Positions 53,484 to 62,366 of a stretch of DNA of 64,000 nt are shown here, in pieces; within the stretch, counting starts at the first letter, position 1; each line of letters opens with the position of its first letter. The DNA comes from Rana temporaria (lineage: Eukaryota; Chordata; Amphibia; Anura; Ranidae): the NCBI RefSeq assembly GCF_905171775.1, contig NC_053501.1, forward strand, positions 75,387,134 through 75,451,133, written 5' to 3'. Under the pieces are notes generated by a model. It saw only the letters and a list, made by a program, of their open reading frames with translations, was not told the DNA's origin and searched no databases. The translations under genes were made by a program, and so were the position numbers.

Positions 53484-54535
53484 TTACAGGTTTTCTTCTA
53501 AGATTGACCTGTATTTGGCTCCATTCATCTTCCCATCAACTTTGATCAGCTTCCCTGTCCGTGCTGAAAAAAAGCACGCCCACAAAATGATGCTGCCACC
53601 ACCATGTTTCACGGTATGAATGGTGTGTTCAGGGTGCAGTGTTAGTTTTCCACCACACATAGCAATTTGCTTATAGGCCAAAAAGTTAAACTTTGGTCTC
53701 ATCTGACCAGAGCACCTTCTTCCACATGTTTGCTGTGTCCCTCACATGGCTTCTAGCAAACAGCAAACGGAACTACTTATGGCCTTCTTTCAACAATGGC
53801 TTTCTTCTTGCCACTCTTCTTTAAAGGCCATATTTGTGGAGAGCATGACAAATAGTTGTCCTGTGGATAGATTCTCCCATCTGAGCTGTGGATCTCTGCA
53901 GCTCCTCCAGAGTTACAATGGGCCTCTTGGCTGCTTCTCTGATTAATGCTCTCCTTGCCTGGCCAGTCGGTTTAGGTGGACAGCCATGTCTTGGTAGGTT
54001 TGCAGTTGTGCCATACTTTTTTCATTTTCAGGTGATGGATTGAACAGTGCTCCGGGAGATATTCAAAGCCTGGGGTATTTTTTTATAACCTAACCCTGCT
54101 TTAAACTTCTCTAAAACTTTATCCCTGACCTGTCTGGTGTGTTCCTTTGCCTTCATGATGCTGTTTGTTTACTACAGTTCTCTAACAAATCTCTGGAAGC
54201 TTCACAGAACAGCTGAATTTATACTGAGAATAGATTACAAACAGGTGAACTTTATTTACTAATTAGGTGACTTCTGAAGACAATTGGTTCCACCAAATTT
54301 TAGTTAGGGGTATCAGGGTAAAGGGGGCTGAATACAAATGCACGCCATACTTTTCAGATATTTGTTTGTAAAAAAAATTAAAACCCATTTATCATTTTCC
54401 TTCCACTTCACAATTAGGTGTTACTTTGTGTTAGTCTATCACATAAAATCTCAATAAAATACATTTGGGTTTTTGGTTGCAACATGACAAAACGTGGAAA
54501 ATTTCAAGGGGTATGAATACTTTTTCAAGGCACTG
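53484..54535 (-). mobile_element. Tc1/mariner-type transposon, copy C, one terminus missing
   Basis: It ends AAAAAGTGCC-type terminus (CTTTTTCAAGGCACTG then TA) and carries the leader, start codon and most of the transposase on the minus strand. The C-terminal third beyond 53484 is cut off. It contains the leader region deleted from copy A. Confidence 0.88.
53486..54156 (-). pseudogene. Tc1-like transposase pseudogene (copy C)
   Basis: An ATG at 54156 opens MKAKEHTRQVRDKVLEKFKA, followed by NISRSTVQSIT, the paired-type helix-turn-helix that binds the terminal repeats, and then a premature stop. Further along other frames give the middle domain, including HGGGSIILWACFFSARTGKL and MNGAKYRSILEENL near 53580-53490. 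The DDE core is shifted and truncated before the last catalytic Glu. Dead copy. Confidence 0.87.
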
Positions 54536-54537
54536 TA

Positions 54538-55124
54538 CATATTCACTGCAAACACAAACACTTACAGTACACCTCTGCTGGCATCTTTAGTTCCTCACGT
54601 CCCTGCTCTTGCCAGTGAATACCCAATTGGGGCAGCTCCCCCCATCTCCTCTACTTTGCCCCCACAAAGCTGTTCTTTCTCCTTGTGGCAGATACAGCAA
54701 CTCCTCTTTATCCTTCCTCCGTGTAGCTGGCACAGCTCCTCCTCCCAGTCCAGTCCTTTCCTTCCCTTTTCTTAAACTGACAGCTGGTACTTGCAGGACA
54801 CAGTGTGCGTGACTCAGAGAAATGATGTCACACATGTTGCACTTTGTTTATATCTCCAGAATAGGAATTCCAGAGATGTAAGTAATCTGGTAATGACCTG
54901 GCAACCGGAGCGGAATTCCAGTATGCAGGGTCCTTTCCAGCATGTTCCCAGCTATGCACATGGTAAAACAAATGTCATTTCTTTCAGGAGTGCTGTTCTT
55001 GATGCCTATACTGTATCTGCATTTTTTTTTTTCTGATTCCAAAAGACATTTGCACAATGAAAGCAGCTTGGTAGTAAACACAGCTACAAATACACATTTA
55101 AAGGAAAAAAACAATTATGTAAAT
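54538..55124. other. No gene recognised
   Basis: Unique-looking sequence between two Tc1 copies. Frames at 54494-54812 have no recognisable domain. Confidence 0.45.
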
Positions 55125-55125
55125 A

Positions 55126-55875
55126 CAGTGCCTTGAAAAAGTATTCATACCCCTTGACATTTTCAAAATTTTGGCATGTTACAACCAAAAACATAAATGC
55201 ATTTTTGGGGGATTTTATGTGATAGACCAACACAAAGTGGCACATAAGGCCGCGTCCAAACCGACCGTGTGTACGGCCCATCGGTCTTTTGTCCTTCGGA
55301 CCAAAATTTTAAAGCTTGCTTTAAAATCGAACCGATGGACCGCTGACCGATCGGGCCAAACCGATGGTTAGTACACAAAAGCATCAGTTCAAAACCCGCG
55401 CATGCTCAGAATCAAGTCGACGCATGCTTCGAAGAATTGAACTTTTTTTCAGCACGTCGTGTGTTTTACGTCACCGCGTTCTGACCCGATCGGTTTTTGA
55501 ACTGATGGTGTGTACACACATCAGACCATCAGGCCACTTCAGCGGTGGACCGATTAAAGCGGTCTGTCGGACCATTCTCATCGGATGAACCGGTCGTGTG
55601 TACAGGGCCTCATTGTAAAGTGGAAGAAAAAGGATTTAAAAAATCTTTACAAATAAATATGTGAAAAGTGGGGTGTTTATTTGTATTCAGCCCCCTTTAC
55701 TCTATTACCTAAATCTAGTGGAACCAATTGCATTCAGAATTCACCTAATTGGTAAATAGAGTCGACCAGTGTGTAATATAACCTCAGTATAAATACAGCT
55801 GTTTTGTGAAGCCCTCAGAGGTTTGTTAGAGAACCTTAGTGAACAAACAGCATCATGAAGGGAAAGGAACAGTTG
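55126..55875 (+). mobile_element. Tc1/mariner-type transposon, copy D, left part
   Basis: It starts after TA with CAGTGCCTTGAAAAAGTATT and runs through the terminal repeat and leader to the transposase start codon context CAGCATCATGAAG near 55860, where CR1 sequence takes over. It is interrupted by a MITE at 55248-55609. Orientation is opposite to copies A-C. Confidence 0.88.
55248..55609. mobile_element. Harbinger-type MITE inside Tc1 copy D
   Basis: It starts GGCCGCGTCCAAACCGACCG and ends CCGGTCGTGTGTACAGGGCC with TAA on the left and TCA on the right. The uninterrupted Tc1 sequence CACATAATTGTAAAGTGG is restored on removal. Subterminal GTACACAAAAGCA and AAACCCGCGCATGCTCAG are shared with the element beginning at 59085. 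Confidence 0.88.
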
Positions 55876-56379
55876 GTGGTAATAGGGGATTCTATAATCA
55901 GAAGGACTGATAGAATAATTTGTCGCCAGGATCGCTTCAACCGAATGGTTTGCTGTCTACCTGGTGCCAGGGTTTGGCATGTGGTGGACCGGGTGGATAA
56001 ATTACTGGGAGTGGCTGGGCTTGACCCAGCTGTCTTGGTCCACGTTGGAACCAATGACAGTATACATGGAAGGTGGAGGCTCCTTAAGAATCAATTTAAA
56101 GAACTAGGCTGCAAGATGAAGGGAAGGACCTCCAAGGTGATATTCTCTGAAATATTGCCTGTGCCATGCGCAACACAGGAAAGGCAGGGGGAGATTAGAG
56201 AGCTGAATGCATGGCTAAAGACCTGGTGTAGGAAGGAGGGATTTGGGTTTCTAGAGCACTGGGCTGACTTTTCATTGGGGTGCAACCTATATGCTAAAGA
56301 CGGTTTGCACTTGAATGGAAGGGGGTCTGCTGTGCTGGGGGAGAGGTTTATGGGAATGCTGGAGGAGTATTTAAACTAA
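55855..56379 (+). CDS. CR1 ORF1 protein, SGNH/GDSL-type hydrolase domain (5' truncated)
   Basis: 174 codons opening MKGKEQLVVIGDSIIRRTDR. The GDS box supplies the nucleophile Ser; HVGTND is the block III Asn, and AKDGLHLNGRG carries the Asp-x-x-His pair, so all SGNH catalytic residues are present. In CR1-type LINEs this esterase-like domain is part of ORF1 and is thought to help retrotransposition, perhaps through membrane or lipid interaction. The N-terminal zinc-finger/coiled-coil portion is missing, and the ATG used here comes from the neighbouring Tc1 leader. It ends with TAA 65 bases before the ORF2 ATG. Confidence 0.85.
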   Translation: MKGKEQLVVIGDSIIRRTDRIICRQDRFNRMVCCLPGARVWHVVDRVDKLLGVAGLDPAVLVHVGTNDSIHGRWRLLKNQFKELGCKMKGRTSKVIFSEILPVPCATQERQGEIRELNAWLKTWCRKEGFGFLEHWADFSLGCNLYAKDGLHLNGRGSAVLGERFMGMLEEYLN

Positions 56380-56443
56380 GATTGAGGGGGAGGGTGAACT
56401 AGAATTACATCGGGCACACAGGTCAGCTAGGGGTCAGACATTA

Positions 56444-57442
56444 ATGGAGAGTGGAATGGGGATAGATGGGGGGAGGGTTATGGCAGGTGACAAGAAAGTT
56501 CCCATGTTGCAAACAGCCATTGGAAATAAAAGTGCCATTTGTACTACTATAAATTATATGAAAAACACCAGAGAAATATGTAACAATACATTTAAGTGTT
56601 TGTTCACCAATGCCAGAAGTCTGCCAAGCAAAACAGGTGAGTTGGGAGCTCTGGCGCATGAGGAGAGCTATGATGTAATCTGTATTGCTGAAACTTGGCT
56701 TCAATCCTCACATGACTGGGCTATTAATATTCCTGGCTATGCTCTCTTTCGGAAAGACAGGATAAAAAGGAAAGGAGGAGGGGTCTGTCTCTATGTGAGA
56801 AGTGACCTCAAAGCAAGCGTGAAAGAGAACCTGGTTGATGGAGAGTGTGATGAGGCTGAAGCATTATGGGTGGAACTGCATACAGATGTGCGTAGTTCAA
56901 AGTTAATCATTGGAATTTGTTATAAACCACCCAATGTTAATGAGGAGGTGGAGACTCAGCTCCTTGCACAGATGGAAAGGGCTGCAAGGGCTGGGACGGT
57001 GATAATAATGGGGGATTTTAACTACCCAGAAATTGACTGGATTAATGGCACTTCTGGGACAGTTAAAGGACAAAAATTTAAAAACCTATTGCAGGACAAT
57101 TTTATGGTGCAGTTTATTGAGGCCCCAACTAGGAATGATGCTCTGTTGGACCTGATAATCTCAAACAATGCAGAGCGTATTACGAATGTTCAGATAAAGG
57201 AACACCTGGGTAGCAGTGATCATAACATGATTTCATTTAATGTTAACTATAAGCAAGAAATACATACAGGAAATATTAAAACACTAAATTTTAAGAGAGC
57301 AAATTTTCCAAGGATGAGGGCTGCTCTCCAGGATTTAGACTGGGAAGGACTATTGACACCGATGAACACAGAACAGAAATGGGAATTCTTCAAAAAGACT
57401 GTTTGGGACCTCACTGCAAAAGTATGTTCCCATGGGCAATAA
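56444..57442 (+). CDS. CR1 ORF2, apurinic-type endonuclease part
   Basis: 332 codons. After a leader of about 40 residues, KCLFTNARSLPSK, CIAETWL, GGGVCLYVRSD, IIMGDFNYPEIDW and GSSDHNMISF give the ordered motifs of the endonuclease/exonuclease/phosphatase fold (Asn, Glu, Asp-x-Asn and the Ser-Asp-His end). The enzyme nicks target DNA to prime reverse transcription. All motif residues are kept. The frame stops near 57440, where a frameshift separates it from the RT part; in an intact element this would be one polyprotein. Confidence 0.88.
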   Translation: MESGMGIDGGRVMAGDKKVPMLQTAIGNKSAICTTINYMKNTREICNNTFKCLFTNARSLPSKTGELGALAHEESYDVICIAETWLQSSHDWAINIPGYALFRKDRIKRKGGGVCLYVRSDLKASVKENLVDGECDEAEALWVELHTDVRSSKLIIGICYKPPNVNEEVETQLLAQMERAARAGTVIIMGDFNYPEIDWINGTSGTVKGQKFKNLLQDNFMVQFIEAPTRNDALLDLIISNNAERITNVQIKEHLGSSDHNMISFNVNYKQEIHTGNIKTLNFKRANFPRMRAALQDLDWEGLLTPMNTEQKWEFFKKTVWDLTAKVCSHGQ

Positions 57443-57779
57443 GTTTAAAAGGCTAAAAATAAAACCTATGTGGCTCACGGCCAAAGTTAAAAAAGCTATA
57501 AACAATAAGAAAGTAGCTTTTATAAAAATATAAAAATGAAGGAACACTAGTGTTGTTTAAATGTTACAAAGAATATAACAGGATATGTAAAAAGGAAATC
57601 AAGGATGCAAAAATTCAAAATGAACGACAGATTGCAAAAGATAGTAGGACAAAGCCCAAAAAATTATTTAAATATATTAATAGTAAAAAGGTGAAGTCTG
57701 AGCATGTCTAAGCATGTAGGCCCCTTACAAAATAATCTAGAGTGGGTGACTGGGGACAAAGAGAAAGCTAATTTATTAA

Positions 57780-59084
57780 ATGCTTTCTTCAGCTCTATGT
57801 ATACAATGGAGCATGGGGGAGAAAAGGGATATGGTCCAGAAATATTTAGACAGAATAAAGGTGGATAACGCACCTGGACCAGATGGCATCCACCCACGGA
57901 TCCTAAATGAATTGAGCTCTGTAATTTCAAAGCCACTGTATCTAATATTTAGGGACTCATTAATGACAGGAATAGTACCACTGGATTGGCGCAGGGCCAA
58001 TGTGGTGCCCATATTTAAAAAGGGAACAAAGTCTTTACCAAGTAACTATAGACCTGTTAGTCTAACTTCTATAGTTGGGAAGATACTGGAATGTTTAATA
58101 AAATACCACATAGAGGAGTTCTTGCTGGAAAAAAACTATTTAAGCAACAGACAGCATGGATTCATGAAAGACAGAAGCCGTCAGACAAACCTGATTTCCT
58201 TTTATGAAGAGGTAAGTAAAACCCTGGACAGAGGCGTGGCTGTGGACGTGATATACTTGGATTTTGCAAAAGCGTTCGATACAGTTCCGCACACACGGCT
58301 CATGTGTAAGGTAAGGTCTACAGGATTGGATATATCAGTTTGTAAATGGATAGAAAACTGGCTGAAAGACAGAATTCAGAGAGTCGTGGTTAATGATTCT
58401 TACTCTGAATGGTCCAAGGTTATCAGTGGTGTACCCCAAGGTTCAGTGCTGGGACCCTTACTTTTCAATATATTTATAAATGATATTGGGTCTGAGATGA
58501 AAAGTAACATTTCTGTCTTTGCAGATGACACCAAGCTATGCAGTGGAATAACGTCCTTGCAGGATGTCTCCAATTTACATGCCAACCTCAATGCTCTGTC
58601 TAATTGGGCGACTAAGTGGCAGAGGTTTAATGTAGATAAATGTAAAGTTATGCACTTCGGGGCTAAGAATATGCATGCATCATACATACTAGGGGGAGTA
58701 CAACTGGGGGGATCTGTAGTGGAGAAGGATCTGGGGGTTTTAGTTGATCATAAGCTCAATAATGGCATGCAATGCCAAGCTGCGGTTTCCAAAGCGAGCA
58801 AAGTCCTTTCTTGTATAAGAGAGGTATGGACTCCAGAGACAGAGATATAATTTTGCCCCTGTACAAATCATTAGTAAGACCTCATCTGGAATATGCAGTT
58901 CAGTTTTGGGTTCCAGTTCTCAAAAAGGATATCAGAGAACTGGAGAAAGTGCAGAGAAGGGCAACCAAACTGATAAGAGGCATGGAGGAGCTCAGCTATG
59001 AGGAAAGATTAGAAGAACTAAATCTATTCACTCTTGAGAAGAGGAGAATAAGGGGGGATATGATCAACATGTACAAATATATAA
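57780..59084 (+). pseudogene. CR1 ORF2, reverse transcriptase part (frameshifted)
   Basis: The first frame (to 58850) holds APGPDGIHPRIL, ANVVPIFKKG, NYRPVSLTSIVGKILE, RQHGFMKD, IYLDFAKAFDTVPH, GVPQGSVLGPLLFNIFIND and FADDTKL. The palm Asp residues, including the FADD pair, are intact. After VLSCIRE a shift near 58830 breaks the frame; the next one (from about 58772) continues ILPLYKSLVRPHLEYAVQFW and VQRRATKLIRGMEELSYEER until the Harbinger insertion. A damaged linker (57440-57780) precedes it. Recently active by appearance but not intact. Confidence 0.88.
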
Positions 59085-59345
59085 GGCCCCATACTCACGA
59101 CCAAACATGTCTGCTGAAACTGGTCCGCGGACCAGTTTCAGCGGACATGTTCGTTCGTGTGTAGGCAGTAACGGACAGGATTCCAGCAAACATTCGTCGG
59201 CCAGACCGTTTTCCAACGAACAACTGTTTCCTGGTCTTGCTTTAAAACAGTCTGCTGGAATCGTGTCCGTCAGACATGTTCGGTCGTCTGTACACAAAAG
59301 CAGCGTACAAAAACCCCGCGCATGCTCAGTCCAAATGAGGAGACG

Positions 59346-59930
59346 GGAGCGCTCGTTCAGGTAAAACTCGCGTTTGTTTGGGATATGGCACATTCGTCAT
59401 TAGAAACCTTTTATTCTAGCAAGAGAACAATGTCTTAAAAAGGCGCACCAAACCACATTTTCTTGCCTCGTTTTATTAATTCTTCTCTTGCTAGAATAAC
59501 CCCGTTCTCTTGCTGATGCAATTTCAATAGAGTTGTCCCATACTGAAATGTCACATTTCTTGCTTGTGATGTAATCCTTTAATAATGTTTTCTATGCCAG
59601 ACGTGTGTTTTGGTTGGTGGTCCTCCATAATTTATAGTAGTCATTTTTGTAAAGGAATGTGCATCTTATTTTTTTTTTTTGTTGTTTCTAGTTATGTCAC
59701 CATTTATTGTTTTTTTTTTTAACATGTTTTTTTCAAATTTAATATTTTTTTTTTTTTTTGTTTCATTTGAGAATATTAAACCATGTTGGCACACCAAATG
59801 TCCCCCCCCCCCCCCCAAGGAGTGTGTCCTTTGTAAATGACCCATTGTCTATTTATTAAAGGTTTGCTGCCTAATAATCCCCACAGTATAACAAACAATA
59901 GACATGTTTTCAAATGAAAGCAAAAAGCCT
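59346..59930. other. Non-coding stretch between the terminus and the MADF 3' end
   Basis: It contains an inverted pair, TTATTCTAGCAAGAGAA (59410) and TTCTCTTGCTAGAATAA (59483), T-rich runs, and a C-run at 59803-59817. No ORF. Probably subterminal and 3' flanking sequence. Confidence 0.5.
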
Positions 59931-59936
59931 TTTATT
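59931..59936 (-). promoter_or_regulatory. Polyadenylation signal of the MADF gene
   Basis: AATAAA on the minus strand (CCTAAATAAAAGG), about 220 bases past the stop codon at 60154. It is the first canonical signal followed by a T/G-rich stretch; an earlier minus-strand TTTATTTTTTG region has no AATAAA. Confidence 0.5.
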
Positions 59937-59959
59937 TAGGCAAATGTCATCACAAAAAA

Positions 59960-60215
59960 TAAACAGAACGGCAGCACTAGAATAGATAGCAAACTATATG
60001 CAAACTTGCATTTCCAACATGGTGAAGGATAAACTTCCAAGCCTCAGGAGCCAAACCCAAAAATATGAAGCAGCAGCACACAAACAAAGGAACCCAAACT
60101 GTGGTAGTCCAAACAATATGTCCTTTATGTGGAAGGAAATGGAAGGCAGAGAATCAACGTTTCCTCCTCTTTCCAGCCTTCCCTCCAGGCAGCCTTCCAG
60201 CGGATCTAACACGGG
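59960..60215 (+). pseudogene. Inverted partial copy of MADF exon 1
   Basis: The plus strand reads NMVKDKLPSLRSQTQKYEAA, NKGTQTV-region equivalents, MSFMWKEMEGRESTFPPLSS and PSRQPSSG. This parallels exon 1 of the minus-strand gene (NMVKDKLANLRSTYRRAYKA, MAFLRDEMEGRKTMSSLSS, LPSSGHSP). The two are in opposite orientation, so transcript from the MADF gene, whose 3' UTR and last codons overlap this copy, contains sequence complementary to its own exon 1. The left limit is uncertain. Confidence 0.75.
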
Positions 60216-61433
60216 GTCTTGCAGGTGGGGTCGATGTGGCAGCAGGAGGATGGTGTTCCGCAAGCCGGGCCGGGTCACATAGCCCAGTGTCTGGGGTCAG
60301 CAGGCCCCTCTGCATCCACCAAAGGACCTGGTTCATCAGGGCCTTTGCCAGTCTTCTCTGGTCCTCCTCCCCTTCATTCAAATCGTGGGCCAAGGAGGCA
60401 CTGAAGGCCTCTGTGGGGTTGAGGGGGGCCCTCATGATGGCGCTTGCCTCCTGTATCATGCGGAGGCTTGCCTCCTCCACAGGCCTCAACTGCCTCCTTC
60501 GGCCTGATGGCCTCACCTGGGGGGGAGAAGACTGGCTGGTGGTGGTTCTCCTGGCCGGGGGGACCTGCTGCAGGCCACTGGGCCCAGCCTCCTCCTGGCT
60601 GCCACTGACCCCGGCCTCCTCCTGGCTGCCACTGACCCCGGCCTCCTCCTGGCTGACAGACACCTGAGGATCTGCCACCTCCTGGCTGATCTCTTCTTCC
60701 TGTGTGGAAAAAAAAGGACATTTTTTACAATTTCGCTAAATAAAACCACACTCATTTTCATGTTTTTCGTTTAGTATTTTCTGTTCATTATTACTTGAAT
60801 ACACTCTACTTCTGACCCCTGCAGTTGTCATCCCTGACACCTATTTGTCTGTTCACCTTTTTTTTGTGCTTTTTCCCAGCTTGGCTTTTCTTTTACAATA
60901 TCAAATCATTAATCCACCAAGAATTATTTACGCCAGAAATATAGAGGAAACTACTATACCTCCTCATCGAAGGGTGGCAGATCTGCATCTCTGTCAGCCA
61001 GGCCCTCTTCCTCCGACTCTGCAGGGCTGTGGTCATCTGGGGAATGTCCGCTGGAAGGTAGCATGGAGGAAAGGTTGGAAGAAAGACTCGACATCGTTTT
61101 CCTGCCTTCCATTTCGTCCCGCAAAAAAGCCATCTGTTTATAATACCACAGTTTGGGTTCCTTTGCTTGTCTTGCTGCTGCTCCCGATTTTTGGCTTTTA
61201 TTAGCTTTGTATGCTCTCCTGTATGTGCTTCTGAGGTTGGCAAGTTTATCCTTCACCATGTTGGCAGTGCATCCTGGCACCCATGTTTGCATATAGTTTG
61301 CTAGCTCTTCTAGTGCTGCCGCTCGTACATCTTTATTACAATATAAAGAGTGCTTGGAATTCCACAGGATGGGCGTGTCCTGATATTTTTGAAGTAAGGC
61401 CTCTATAGATTCCTTATTTTGTAGTTGGTCCAT
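60154..61433 (-). CDS. MADF-domain DNA-binding protein, two exons, intact
   Basis: Exon 1 is 61433-60960 and exon 2 is 60699-60154, joined at a GAG|GTATAG donor and CACACAG|GAAG acceptor in phase 0, giving 339 residues. Residues 8-105 form a MADF (Myb/SANT-like) domain: LLQKYQDTPILWN, NMVKDKLANLRSTYRRAYKA and KLWYYKQMAFLRDEM. An acidic linker (ESEEEGLADRDADLP) follows. Exon 2 has three QEEAGVSGS repeats, a central helical part and a basic tail GKAGKRRKR that could be a nuclear signal. MADF proteins accompany PIF-type transposases in several animals and probably bind element ends. I chose the MDQLQN start for its GAAATGG context; an upstream in-frame ATG exists at 61484. No disabling mutation. 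Confidence 0.82.
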
Positions 61434-62366
61434 TTCACTTTTGGAAAAATGATATATCTTTTTGAGTCTAGATTCGCAAAACATAAACCAAAGAAAAATA
61501 AATATTAAAAAGGATCAGCGTTGACCTTGATATAATATGTGTCTTCAAATTTATTACCTATATCTAATTACAAACACAGTCTCTCTTGTTTAAACAATGA
61601 TTGGCAGCTCGTCCGCATTGGTTGTACCAAACATTGATTTGCTAGATGCAGAGCCATTGTTAACATTGCAGTAAATATTTTTTATATAGAAAAATAAACA
61701 ATGCTTACAAATGACAGTATTCATCTAGGCACTCTTTCATGTGTAAATCTCATGCCCCTGACAATGGATGACATAAAAGACACTTCCTAATGACCTCTGT
61801 ACAACCAACACTTGAACAATACTTTGCCTGATCTGAATACACCATTCAAAAACTTGTCAATGTGGTACAGCATTGTTCACATCTCTATTTTGTGAGTTGT
61901 CCAAAAGCATTTGGATACCAAAATAACATTGTGGTACCCCATAGACAGAATAGCTTAAAAAGGGTGCAACCAACAGCCCAAACCCCCATCCCATGTGTCT
62001 ACATTTTCCAGGCCTCTGCTGATCCCATTTTTAATTTCCTTACCTTCCTGTCTCTCGCTCCTCGTTTCTCACGCTCGCCTAATTACCGCGTAAGATGCGT
62101 AATCACGGCGTGCACCTTTTAAACACTCCGCGTATTTATTAAACCCCGCCCTCGTCACCTTTGCTAGGCCCCTAATCAATGAGTTTAGGAAATATGGCGT
62201 TAACTGTGTATGTTCAGGATGCGATCGAAGATTCTCCGCGTAACCTACGTAAACACGTTGTTTGCATTCTCTACACTCCGCGTATGTATTAAACGCCGCC
62301 CTCTTCTCCGCCCATGGCGTAAGAATTCATCTTTTCCACGCCCATAATCTCTGTGGGAAAGGAAAG
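61434..62366. promoter_or_regulatory. Shared intergenic region of the divergent MADF and Myb-like genes
   Basis: 933 bases between the two start codons. The left part is AT-rich. The right part (62040-62340) is CpG-rich with repeated CGCGTA motifs and a 31-bp direct repeat, ACACTCCGCGTAT.TATTAAA then C.CCGCCCTC, at 62123 and 62273 (150 bp apart, two differences). A single bidirectional promoter would fit, but no TATA box is convincing. Confidence 0.45.

Larger units (their letters stand above)
55862..59084 (+). mobile_element. Nearly complete CR1-type LINE
   Basis: ORF1 (SGNH hydrolase), endonuclease and reverse transcriptase follow in order on the plus strand. The 5' end abuts Tc1 copy D and the 3' end is cut by the Harbinger element at 59085, so the 3' UTR and tail are not seen. 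A few frameshifts (57440-57780 and near 58830) are the main damage. Confidence 0.9.

Noticed and set aside
60065..60667. 200-codon plus-strand frame
   Set aside because: It is antisense to MADF exon 2, which has matching splice sites and a protein that continues from exon 1; only the first part (the inverted exon 1 copy) has meaning.
62262..62366. Upstream in-frame extension of the Myb-like gene from an ATG at 62262
   Set aside because: The extension lies in the CpG-rich promoter-like repeat and has a poorer start context than the ATG at 62367.
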